Origin: Desulfobacteraceae bacterium
GTDB taxonomy: Bacteria > Desulfobacterota > Desulfobacteria > Desulfobacterales > Desulfobacteraceae
Assembly (NCBI GenBank): GCA_015486915.1
Contig: WFQS01000380.1
Span: 1-13,977 of the forward strand
Reading direction: 5' to 3'
Length of the DNA: 13,977 nucleotides
Shown here: piece by piece, positions 8,131 through 13,674 of the stretch
Layout: every line of letters begins with the position of its first letter
How positions within the stretch are numbered: the stretch's first letter is position 1
Program-made: the position numbers and the translations under genes
The notes under the pieces: model-generated
Told to the model about the DNA's origin: nothing
Database searches by the model: none
What the model saw: the letters and a program-made list of their open reading frames with translations, nothing else

Positions 8131-8570
8131 AAAAGGATTTACAGACTTTTTTTCAGAAAAGAATGCGGTATTTCCCAAAAAATCGTCAAGTACTATCAGG
8201 CGTGGTTGAACAAATTCATGAAAATTCACAATGGCGGTCTGGATAATATTTCTCTGGAGGATTTAAAAGCTTTTGAAAAAAATCCTGGACATCAGGGATA
8301 TGAAGAATGGCTGATAAAACAGGAACATGAAGCTGTTGTATTGTATATTGAAAATATTTTTATCACATACCTCAAAAATCAATTCTGCCGTTAAAACTGA
8401 TCTATGCAAGTGGCATAAGAATTTCTGAATGCGTAAGGCTAAGGGTGAAAGATCTTGATTTCGGGAATCATACACTAATTGTCCGTTCGGGAAAAGGAGA
8501 CAAAGACAGAGCCACTCTGCTTCCTGATTTCATTCACCCTATTATTCAAGACATTTCTATCTCACTATAA
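8131..8570 (+). pseudogene. Remnant of an integron-integrase-like tyrosine recombinase
   Basis: Two pieces in different frames look like parts of one recombinase. The first (8131-8396, frame 1) reads RLFFRKECGISQKIVKYYQ then YEEWLIKQEHEAVVLY, similar in style to the N-terminal SAM-like region of integrase proteins. The second (8385-8570, frame 3) reads LKLIYASGIRISECVRLRVK, then DLDF and VRSGKGDKDRATLLP. This strongly resembles the start of the catalytic domain of integron integrases such as IntI1, including the first catalytic Arg (in GIRISE). The roughly 100 or more residues expected between the two pieces are missing. So is everything after the beta strands, including the His-x-x-Arg, His/Trp and catalytic Tyr motifs. 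The 3' piece ends at a TAA exactly where a family B repeat begins. It cannot be active. No attC array is seen. Confidence 0.8.
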
Positions 8571-8683
8571 CTGCCATGAGGCAGATCTGAACAGCGTTAC
8601 AGCGCTTCAAAAAAATCAGAGATTTTAACGAACATAGAAAGAGCATCAGTTACTTTATCAAAATAGAGTTCTTTCTTATAAAA
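8567..8683 (+). repeat. Dispersed hairpin repeat, family B, long copy with internal insertion
   Basis: Its complement matches 1887-1990 closely, from TTTTATAAGAAAGA through ATGTTCGTTAA to GTTCAGATCTGCCTCATGGC. Relative to that copy it carries about 20 extra bases including ATCTCTGATTTTTTTGA, which resemble the start of the short copies at 2048 and 4241. The hairpin CTGCC-ATGA-GGCAG is at 8571-8584. It abuts the truncated end of the recombinase remnant. Confidence 0.8.
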
Positions 8684-8739
8684 TTGTATAAAATTCCTAT
8701 TATGGATGGAATCTACGGATATTTGCATCAAGCAATTCT

Positions 8740-8784
8740 ACAATTGCATAATTGCAATAATAATAATTGCGATTATGCAATTGT
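8740..8784 (+). promoter_or_regulatory. 19-bp inverted repeat, probable sigma-54 activator (enhancer) site
   Basis: The arms 8740-8758 (ACAATTGCATAATTGCAAT) and 8766-8784 match at 18 of 19 positions around a 7-base AT centre. Each arm also carries repeated TTGCA/TGCAA half-sites, and another TTGCA lies at 8723-8727. The centre of the repeat is about 120 bp upstream of the -24 element at 8883, a normal distance for an enhancer-binding activator acting by DNA looping. No activator gene is in the window. Confidence 0.65.
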
Positions 8785-8881
8785 ATCTCCCTGATGTTAT
8801 AATCCATTTTGCAACCTTAATATTTATAACTCATTAAAAATAAAAGATATTAATATATAATTGACAAAAAATATATAATGA

Positions 8882-8897
8882 TGGCACATACTTTGCT
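8882..8897 (+). promoter_or_regulatory. Sigma-54 (-24/-12) promoter
   Basis: TGGCAC (8882-8887) and TTGCT (8893-8897) fit the sigma-54 consensus TGGCAC-N5-TTGCW, with the invariant GG (8883-8884) and GC (8895-8896) correctly spaced. Transcription would start near 8908, about 25 bases before the first start codon. In Desulfovibrio vulgaris the ORP operons are known to be controlled by sigma-54 and a cognate activator, so the context supports the call. Confidence 0.9.
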
Positions 8898-8932
8898 TTA
8901 TTGTTTAATAAAACACAGGAAGAGGCGCGGAT

Positions 8933-9502
8933 ATGAAAGTTGCTATTACAGTTTGGGGAAACAGGATTTCACCTGTTTTTGATTCTGCACACACACTTCT
9001 TATAGCAGAAATTGAAAACAAGCGGATTATTAACAGATATTATGAATCATTTAACCCTGAAATTTCATCACGTTTTACAGCAAAACTTGAAGAAATGGAT
9101 ATTTCAGTCCTGATCTGTGGCGCTATTTCAGAAGTACCCGCAGCAATTCTTGCAGAAAGTAAAATAGAGTTTATTCCTTTTATTTCAGGCAGCGCATTCA
9201 GAGTACTTGAAAATTTTGCATTAAAGGAGCCAATTATTCCGGGCTTTTTAATGCCTGGATGCAGGGGCTGCCATGGACAAGGGAAAAAAAATGCTTATTA
9301 TGCTCAAATAAAGGGGGTGGAAAATATGCCGAGAGGAGATGGAACAGGACCCCAGGGACAGGGACCTGCAACGGGAAGAGGTCAAGGCGGATGCGCGACC
9401 GGAAACCGTGGACAGGGACAGGGCCAGGGAAAAGGTCAGGGACGCGGACAGGGCAAAGGTAGAGGTGCTGGACGCGGACAGGGCAGAGGTCAGGGAAGGT
9501 AA
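8933..9502 (+). CDS. NifX/Orp-domain metal-cluster-binding protein with Gly/Gln/Arg-rich DUF5320-like tail
   Basis: Residues 1 to about 105 (MKVAITVWGN, DISVLICGAI) form a dinitrogenase iron-molybdenum cofactor-type domain, the fold of NifX, NifB C-termini and the orange protein Orp. Such proteins bind Mo/Fe-type clusters. A linker holds PGCRGCHG (Cys110, Cys113), a possible metal site. From Met132 the sequence MPRGDGTGPQGQGPATG and Cys154 match the head of DUF5320-type proteins, and a low-complexity GQGRGQGKGRG tail follows to residue 189. A strong Shine-Dalgarno sequence, AAGGGGGTGG (9311-9320), stands 5 bases before the in-frame ATG of Met132. The tail may therefore also be made alone, or two genes may have fused. 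The first start has AGGAAGAGG (8917-8925). The tail DNA contains a 15-bp direct repeat (9440-9454 and 9470-9484). The gene is first behind the sigma-54 promoter. Confidence 0.85.
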   Translation: MKVAITVWGNRISPVFDSAHTLLIAEIENKRIINRYYESFNPEISSRFTAKLEEMDISVLICGAISEVPAAILAESKIEFIPFISGSAFRVLENFALKEPIIPGFLMPGCRGCHGQGKKNAYYAQIKGVENMPRGDGTGPQGQGPATGRGQGGCATGNRGQGQGQGKGQGRGQGKGRGAGRGQGRGQGR

Positions 9503-9512
9503 AAATAACTAT

Positions 9513-9547
9513 CGTTATGGTCGGTAAAGTATTGTCCGGCCATAACG
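9513..9547 (+). other. Intercistronic stem-loop
   Basis: CGTTATGGTCGG (9513-9524) pairs with CCGGCCATAACG (9536-9547), 11 of 12 as Watson-Crick pairs plus one G-U, around an 11-base loop. It begins 11 bases after the stop codon. No T-run follows, so it is more likely a processing, stability or partial termination signal between the two genes than a full terminator. Confidence 0.6.
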
Positions 9548-9594
9548 GAATATGAAAGATGTGTTAAATTCTTTCAGATAGAACATTGAATAAC

Positions 9595-9676
9595 CAAGGC
9601 GGGCGATACCCGCAAACCATTTGCCTTTCCCCAATTTCTTGTTTTTCTAACAGGAATTGAGGAGTAAGGCGCTAAG
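9595..9676 (+). repeat. Dispersed imperfect palindrome, family A, copy 3
   Basis: This is the closest relative of the copy at 4495-4583, same orientation, no gaps. The arms TTGCC...CCCAATTTCT and AGGAATTGAGGAG...AAGGC pair imperfectly. It lies inside the sigma-54 transcript, between the first two genes and just before the ribosome binding site of the second, so it will be present in the mRNA. Confidence 0.8.
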
Positions 9677-9695
9677 ATAAACGGAGGTAGATATT

Positions 9696-10049
9696 ATGCC
9701 AGGACTTAATGGAACAGGACCAACAGGGGCAGGCCCCATGACAGGTGGAAGAAGAGGATTATGCAACACAGCCGGCTCAGGATACACACCACAGCCCATG
9801 GGAAATGGAATGAATTTTAACAGGGGTATGGGTCGTGGTTTTGGCAGAGGATTTGGAAATGGTTACGGTATGGGAATGGCAAGGGGCTTTGGCAGAGGCA
9901 TAAACTGGGGACAGACACCTTTATATGCACAAAATCCCGGGAATGTCGATGAAGAGTTAAATATTCTTAAAGCCCAGGCCAATGCAGCGCAGAGCAACCT
10001 TGACGTAATCAACAGAAGAATCAGCGAACTTGAAAATTCATCTGATTAA
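9696..10049 (+). CDS. DUF5320-like Gly/Met-rich small protein with C-terminal coiled coil
   Basis: The 117-residue protein opens with MPGLNGTGPTGAGPMTGG and a Cys23, the recognisable head of the DUF5320 family. These are small proteins of unknown function commonly found beside NifX/Orp-domain genes. Residues 37-70 are Gly/Arg/Met/Phe-rich repeats (GRGFGRGFGNGYGMGM). Residues 84-114 (VDEELNILKAQANAAQ onward) are a probable coiled coil that could mediate oligomerisation. The head shares the pattern MPxxxGTGPxGxGPxTGxxxGxC with the tail of the preceding protein, so the two are paralogous modules. The start ATG at 9696 follows GGAGGT (9683-9688). It is the last gene before a strong terminator. 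The family identity is fairly sure; the role, perhaps a scaffold or metal chaperone, is inference. Confidence 0.85.
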   Translation: MPGLNGTGPTGAGPMTGGRRGLCNTAGSGYTPQPMGNGMNFNRGMGRGFGRGFGNGYGMGMARGFGRGINWGQTPLYAQNPGNVDEELNILKAQANAAQSNLDVINRRISELENSSD

Positions 10050-10093
10050 CATTCATTGTTAACTTAACTTTTAAGCTGGCTGTTTATAGATGG

Positions 10094-10163
10094 ATGCATG
10101 TATAAAAAGTTTTTCAGAATGGGCAGGATAAGTTTGGCCTGCTCATTCTTTTTATACATGCAT
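10094..10163 (+). terminator. Strong bulged hairpin terminator, probably bidirectional
   Basis: The inner stem AGAATGGGCAGG (10116-10127) pairs with CCTGCTCATTCT (10138-10149) with one non-Watson-Crick (G-T) pair and is followed at once by TTTTT, the classic intrinsic form. An outer stem, ATGCATGTATAAAA (10094-10107) with its complement at 10150-10163, extends it. An A-run precedes the hairpin, so it could also stop opposite-strand transcription. It should end the sigma-54 transcript. Confidence 0.85.
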
Positions 10164-10205
10164 TTAAGGATCGAAAATTTTATAAATTGAACGAGATTGC
10201 TTGTC

Positions 10206-10287
10206 TTCCGGCCCATCTACTTCGTTGCATCAAAGGCCGAATACGTTGAGTATGCAACCTTTAATGCGCCTTGTACATGGGCCGGAA
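10206..10287. repeat. Large intergenic palindrome
   Basis: TTCCGGCCCAT (10206-10216) and ATGGGCCGGAA (10277-10287) are a perfect 11-bp inverted repeat. Inside them, GCATCAAAGG (10227-10236) and CCTTTAATGC (10258-10267) pair with one mismatch, enclosing a loop with ACGTTGAGT. The shape recalls abundant intergenic palindromes of deltaproteobacterial genomes (from memory, not checked). The rest of 10050-10372 apart from the terminator holds no gene. Confidence 0.6.
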
Positions 10288-10372
10288 TTCTGCGCTATTT
10301 CTGTTCAACTTATTTCATCTCCGATCCTAAGCTTTAAACAGAACAGACTCAGTTACAGGAGAAATTTGATAA

Positions 10373-10750
10373 ATGATTTCCATTTTACTGGCAGGTGAAA
10401 ACAGGGACAATCTATCGGAGCTTGCAGCAACTCTTAAAGACAACAATGTGAATATTGACTGGGCAAATTCCGGTGACGTAGCCCTTTCCATGATTAAGGA
10501 TAAAAAATTTGATCTTGTTATTACAGATGAAAAACTTACCGACATGACAGGGCGAAAGCTTGTTGAAAAAATTATTTCCATAAATGCCATGATGAACTGC
10601 ATTGCTGTGAGTTCCCTGTCACCCAAAGACTTTCATGAAGAATTCGAGGGGCTTGGCGTTTTAATGCAGCTTCCACATAACCCCGGCAAAAAGGAAGCTT
10701 ATGACCTTATTGAGTATTTAAAAAAAGTATTAAACCTTACTGAAAAATAA
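10373..10750 (+). CDS. Degenerate response-regulator receiver-domain protein
   Basis: This is a stand-alone 125-residue protein with the alternating fold of CheY-like receivers: MISILLAGEN (strand 1), FDLVITDEKLTDMTG around Asp52 (the usual phosphoacceptor position) and CIAVSSL with Ser80 at the switch Ser/Thr position. The acidic pair that binds magnesium after strand 1 is not intact (AGE instead of DD), and the conserved Lys before the last helix is absent (MQLPHNPG). Normal phosphotransfer is therefore doubtful. It has no output domain. AGGAG (10357-10361) precedes the ATG. It lies 84 bases before the first MinD-type ATPase gene in the same direction and probably heads that transcript. It may act as a protein-protein adaptor or partner-binding subunit (inference). 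The domain call is moderately sure. Confidence 0.7.
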   Translation: MISILLAGENRDNLSELAATLKDNNVNIDWANSGDVALSMIKDKKFDLVITDEKLTDMTGRKLVEKIISINAMMNCIAVSSLSPKDFHEEFEGLGVLMQLPHNPGKKEAYDLIEYLKKVLNLTEK

Positions 10751-10804
10751 ACCGGGCTTAAATAAAATAAACCGGACTTAAATAAAGGATCTGCCCAATG
10801 GCAG
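10748..10804 (+). repeat. Two 20-bp tandem repeats followed by a small hairpin
   Basis: The sequences 10748-10767 and 10768-10787 are tandem copies of TAAACCGGRCTTAAATAAAR with two differences; the first starts at the stop codon of the receiver gene. They are followed by CTGCC-CAAT-GGCAG (10791-10804), a perfect 5-bp hairpin with T's 9 bases further on. They lie in the leader of the first ATPase gene. Confidence 0.6.
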
Positions 10805-10834
10805 GTATAACAATTTTTAAGGAGAACCCGACTG

Positions 10835-11680
10835 ATGATTATCAGTATTGCAAGCGGAAAAGGCGGGACAGGAAAAACAACGATTGCAACAAACCTGGCA
10901 TTTGCACTTGGAGAAAATGTGCAACTGCTTGACTGCGATGTTGAAGAACCCAATTCCCATCTTTTTTTAAAACCTGAAATTAAGGAAGAAATACCGGTTA
11001 TTGCCCCGATTCCTCTGATTGACGAAGACAAATGCACCTATTGCAAAAAGTGTATGGAAATATGCAGATTCGGCGCAATTGCCATTGTGGGAAAAACTGT
11101 TCTCACCTTTCCGGAACTCTGCCACAGCTGCGGAGGGTGTATTGCGGTATGCCCTGAGAATGCAGTGTCTGAGATGGACAGGGAACTTGGAAAAATTGAA
11201 AGGGGAAACCTTGATCTCATAGAGTTTATAGGCGGACGTCTCAAGGTGGGTGAAGTTATGTCTCCTCCCATTATCAAGGATGTGAGAACTTACGAAAAAA
11301 AGGATTTTATAAACATTGTTGATGCTCCTCCGGGAACATCCTGCCCTGTTATTGCTTCAATGAAAGGTGCAGACTTTATTCTTCTTGTTACAGAGCCTAC
11401 TCCGTTTGGACTCAACGATCTAAAACTTGCCGTTGAAGCGGTTAAGATCCTTGGTATTCCCCATGGGCTTGTCATCAACCGTGCAGGCATGGGCAATGAT
11501 GATGTTAAAAAATATGCAGAAAAAGAAAATTTGCCCATATTGATGGAAATACCCTTTGACAGAAAAATAGCTGAAATCTATTCAAAGGGAGAACTTGTAG
11601 TCAGGGCAATGCCCGAGTGGAAGGAAAAATTTCTAAATCTGTACAATCAAATCAAAGAACTGGCTGGACAAAGGAGTTAA
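10835..11680 (+). CDS. MinD-type P-loop ATPase with two inserted 4Fe-4S motifs (first paralogue)
   Basis: The 281-residue cytoplasmic ATPase of the SIMIBI/MinD superfamily carries the deviant Walker A GKGGTGKTT (8-16), DCDVEEPN (33-40, switch I) and DAPPGTSCPV (163-172, switch II). A ferredoxin-like insert at about 60-112 has CTYCKKCMEIC (Cys67, 70, 73, 77) and CHSCGGCIAVCP (Cys96, 99, 102, 106), enough for two 4Fe-4S clusters. Paralogues of this kind occur in pairs in ORP-type clusters and are thought to couple ATP hydrolysis to cluster loading or transfer. The start has AAGGAG (10819-10824). The next ATPase gene begins 5 bases after the stop and uses a Shine-Dalgarno sequence lying inside this gene's end, so the two should be made in matched amounts. 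All key motifs are intact. Confidence 0.93.
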   Translation: MIISIASGKGGTGKTTIATNLAFALGENVQLLDCDVEEPNSHLFLKPEIKEEIPVIAPIPLIDEDKCTYCKKCMEICRFGAIAIVGKTVLTFPELCHSCGGCIAVCPENAVSEMDRELGKIERGNLDLIEFIGGRLKVGEVMSPPIIKDVRTYEKKDFINIVDAPPGTSCPVIASMKGADFILLVTEPTPFGLNDLKLAVEAVKILGIPHGLVINRAGMGNDDVKKYAEKENLPILMEIPFDRKIAEIYSKGELVVRAMPEWKEKFLNLYNQIKELAGQRS

Positions 11681-11685
11681 TAACG

Positions 11686-12567
11686 ATGAAAGAACTGATT
11701 GTTTTAAGCGGTAAGGGCGGAACAGGTAAAACAAGTGTTTCTGCCGCCTTTGCATCCATTGCTGAAAACATGGTGATGTGTGATGCTGATGTTGACGCTG
11801 CAGACCTTCATCTGCTCCTTGATCCTGATATTCAGAAGCGAACTGATTTTAAGGGCGGCGGCATTGCTTTAATAAATCCTGATAAATGTACACAATGCGG
11901 ATTATGCCATGAATTGTGCAAATTCGGTGCCGTGGAAGAAACGGAACAAGGTTATGAAATTGATGAAATCGAATGCGAAGGCTGCGGGGTATGCGTTGAT
12001 CTATGTCCTGAAAATGCCATTGATTTCCCGATCAAGACCTGCGGAGAATGGTATATCTCGGATACACGTTTCGGACCAATGGTACATGCAAAACTTGGAA
12101 TTGCAGAGGAAAATTCCGGAAAACTTGTGGCGCTGGTAAGACAGGAAGCAAAAAAAATAGCAGAGGCAAAAAAACTTGATCTGATCATAACTGACGGACC
12201 TCCCGGAATAGGTTGTCCGGTTATTGCATCCATTGGTCAGGCAACTGCCGTCCTCATTGTTGCAGAACCAACGGTATCAGGTCTTCATGATATGGAAAGA
12301 GTCGCAGATCTGGCAGCTTTTTTCAAAGTCCCTGCCATGGTTTGCATCAATAAATATGATTTGAATGATGATCAGACAGATGCAATTGAAAAAACAGCCA
12401 TGGACAAAAATATTGAGGTTGTAGGCAATATTCCCTTTGATCCGGATTTTACAAAATCAATGATTCAGGGAAAAACTATTTTTGAATATGACAATAATTC
12501 CCAGGCAAGCCGCGTCATAAAGGGAATATGGAATAAAATTATGGAAAATCCTGTTATGAATAAATAG
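11686..12567 (+). CDS. MinD-type P-loop ATPase with two inserted 4Fe-4S motifs (second paralogue)
   Basis: I place the start at the ATG of 11686 (293 residues) because AAGGAG (11671-11676) precedes it and the sequence MKELIVLSGKGGTGKTS begins with the expected first strand. A reading frame open from 11617 lies within the upstream gene and is not a credible start. Walker A is GKGGTGKTS (9-17), switch I CDADVDAADL (32-41), switch II DGPPGIGCPV (170-179). The insert carries CTQCGLCHELC (Cys68, 71, 74, 78) and CEGCGVCVDLCP (Cys97, 100, 103, 107). The two proteins could work as a heterodimer, as MinD-type ATPases dimerise (inference). The TAG stop is followed by a 200-bp repeat before the next gene. 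Confidence in family and start is high; the exact client is unknown. Confidence 0.93.
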   Translation: MKELIVLSGKGGTGKTSVSAAFASIAENMVMCDADVDAADLHLLLDPDIQKRTDFKGGGIALINPDKCTQCGLCHELCKFGAVEETEQGYEIDEIECEGCGVCVDLCPENAIDFPIKTCGEWYISDTRFGPMVHAKLGIAEENSGKLVALVRQEAKKIAEAKKLDLIITDGPPGIGCPVIASIGQATAVLIVAEPTVSGLHDMERVADLAAFFKVPAMVCINKYDLNDDQTDAIEKTAMDKNIEVVGNIPFDPDFTKSMIQGKTIFEYDNNSQASRVIKGIWNKIMENPVMNK

Positions 12568-12570
12568 GAA

Positions 12571-12773
12571 TTTCTTATAACGGTCATGAGGCCGGGCTGG
12601 AGACTCTCAGACGGCCTCTCAACCAAAAATGAAACTCTAATGATTAATAGTGCTTATCAGGAGTTTCATATAAACGGCCATGAGGCCGAGCTGGACTGCG
12701 CTACGGAGCCTCACAACAAACTTGGAAAAAGCATTTGTGACTCTGTCAAAAATGAGCTCTTTCTTATAAAAAG
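12571..12773 (+). repeat. Dispersed hairpin repeat, family B: inverted composite of short and long copies
   Basis: Short copy 12571-12635 (hairpin CGGTC-ATGA-GGCCG) and long copy 12658-12773 (CGGCC-ATGA-GGCCG at 12675-12688) lie in the opposite orientation to, and with the same internal order as, the composite at 1887-2120. The end CTTTCTTATAAAA matches the other long copies. A 70-codon reading frame (12586-12798) runs through it but is repeat-derived and I do not call it. It interrupts the ATPase-NifX gene block. Confidence 0.8.
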
Positions 12774-12845
12774 AAACGGCAATAAAGCAGTAGTGTGAAT
12801 TAAATTCATTTAGTTTAATTTTAAAAAACAAGGAAGATTGAAATT

Positions 12846-13232
12846 ATGGAAAACGGAAGAATTGCAGTTCCTTCAAATGGTGAAGGCGGACTTGACGGAA
12901 TGAGATCGGGACATTTTGGACATTGTGATGTATTTACATTTATTGATGTGGAAAATGGCGAGATAAAAAATGTTTCTACTCTTCAGAATCAGGAACACGT
13001 TCAGGGCGGATGCATGGTGCCTGTAAATTTACTGGCTGACAACAAGGTTACAGCCCTTGTAGTCGGTGGTATTGGAATGAGGCCGTTGATGGGATTTAAA
13101 CAGGTTGGCATTGATGTTTATCATGATGACCAGAGGCCTGAAATAAGGCCTGTTGTGGAAGATCTCATTGCAGGAAAGCTTCCCGAAATTCAGAGCGATC
13201 AGGTCTGCGGCGGTGGCGGCGGCGCAATGTAA
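12846..13232 (+). CDS. NifX/Orp-family (dinitrogenase iron-molybdenum cofactor-type) protein
   Basis: This single-domain protein of 128 residues shows the family pattern IAVPSNGEGGLDGMRSGHFG (6-25), then HCDVFTFIDVENGEI (26-40) and VTALVVGGIGMRPL (68-81). Cys27, Cys56 (QGGCMVP) and Cys121, in the Gly-rich end VCGGGGGAM, are candidate cluster ligands together with His23 and His26. Proteins of this family bind or carry Mo/Fe-S clusters. The start follows AAGGAAG (12830-12836). The gene lies 54 bases before the second, more Orp-like member and 280 bases after the second ATPase, from which it is separated by a family B repeat. It may therefore have its own transcript, though no promoter is clear. 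An ordinary NifX-like role is likely but its cargo is unproven. Confidence 0.9.
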   Translation: MENGRIAVPSNGEGGLDGMRSGHFGHCDVFTFIDVENGEIKNVSTLQNQEHVQGGCMVPVNLLADNKVTALVVGGIGMRPLMGFKQVGIDVYHDDQRPEIRPVVEDLIAGKLPEIQSDQVCGGGGGAM

Positions 13233-13286
13233 CAGGGGTAAATTTAAAAAAAACAGGAAAAATCTGTTCACAAAAAGGAATAAACA

Positions 13287-13646
13287 ATGAAAATAGCTGT
13301 GACATCCAAAGGGAATAATCTTGATTCAGAGGTTGATCCCCGTTTTGGAAGGGCTCCATATATAATTATCGTTGATACAGATACCCTTGAATTTGAGGCT
13401 CTTGACAATTCAGTAAACGCAAATTCATTCAAGGGTGCCGGTATCCAGGCAGGAGCAATGGTTGGTGAAAAGAAAGCAGAAGCCCTGCTCACCGGGTTCT
13501 GCGGCCCCAATGCTTTTAAAACTTTAAATGCTGCAAATGTAAAAGTTGCCAATAATGTAACAGGGACTGTGAAAGAAGCAGTTCAGGCATTTAAAGATGG
13601 AAAAGTAACATTTGCCGATGAGGCAAATACAGATGGACACTGGTAA
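13287..13646 (+). CDS. Orange-protein-like (Orp) NifX-family protein
   Basis: The 119-residue protein begins MKIAVTSKGNNLDSEVDPRF and GRAPYIIIVD (1-30), very close in pattern to the orange protein of Desulfovibrio gigas, which holds a Mo-Cu-Mo sulfide cluster. GFCGPNAFKTL (70-80) carries the only Cys (Cys72). The strands and helices expected of the NifX fold follow in order, with KVANNVTGTVKEAVQAFKDG (86-105) at the end of the domain. The start has AAAAAGGAA (13272-13280) just upstream. The gene sits 54 bases after the NifX-like gene and 28 bases before the Mrp-type ATPase gene, in one probable operon. In Desulfovibrio an orp gene likewise neighbours MinD/Mrp-type ATPases. Whether the same Mo-Cu cluster is bound here is not visible in the sequence. 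Confidence 0.88.
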   Translation: MKIAVTSKGNNLDSEVDPRFGRAPYIIIVDTDTLEFEALDNSVNANSFKGAGIQAGAMVGEKKAEALLTGFCGPNAFKTLNAANVKVANNVTGTVKEAVQAFKDGKVTFADEANTDGHW

Positions 13647-13674
13647 AAAAACAGGACAAAAGATAAGGATTAAT

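Noticed and set aside
8567..8683. The family B repeat as an integron attC site, given the integrase-like remnant next to it
   Set aside because: Neither end shows the RYYYAAC/GTTRRRY core pair, copies occur in both orientations and far from the remnant, and no gene cassettes lie between copies.
8861..8880. TTGACA...TATAAT upstream of the NifX-DUF5320 gene as a sigma-70 promoter
   Set aside because: The boxes are only 7 bases apart, which is too close; the sigma-54 element just downstream explains the promoter.
11617..11685. Upstream extension of the second MinD-type ATPase
   Set aside because: It overlaps the end of the preceding gene in another frame, starts at no Shine-Dalgarno site, and adds residues before the expected first strand; the ATG at 11686 has a strong AAGGAG.
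12586..12798. 70-codon reading frame through the repeat between the second ATPase and the NifX gene
   Set aside because: It lies almost wholly inside the family B repeat, has no good ribosome binding site, and its frame is broken or different in the other copies. It is more likely repeat-derived than a gene.
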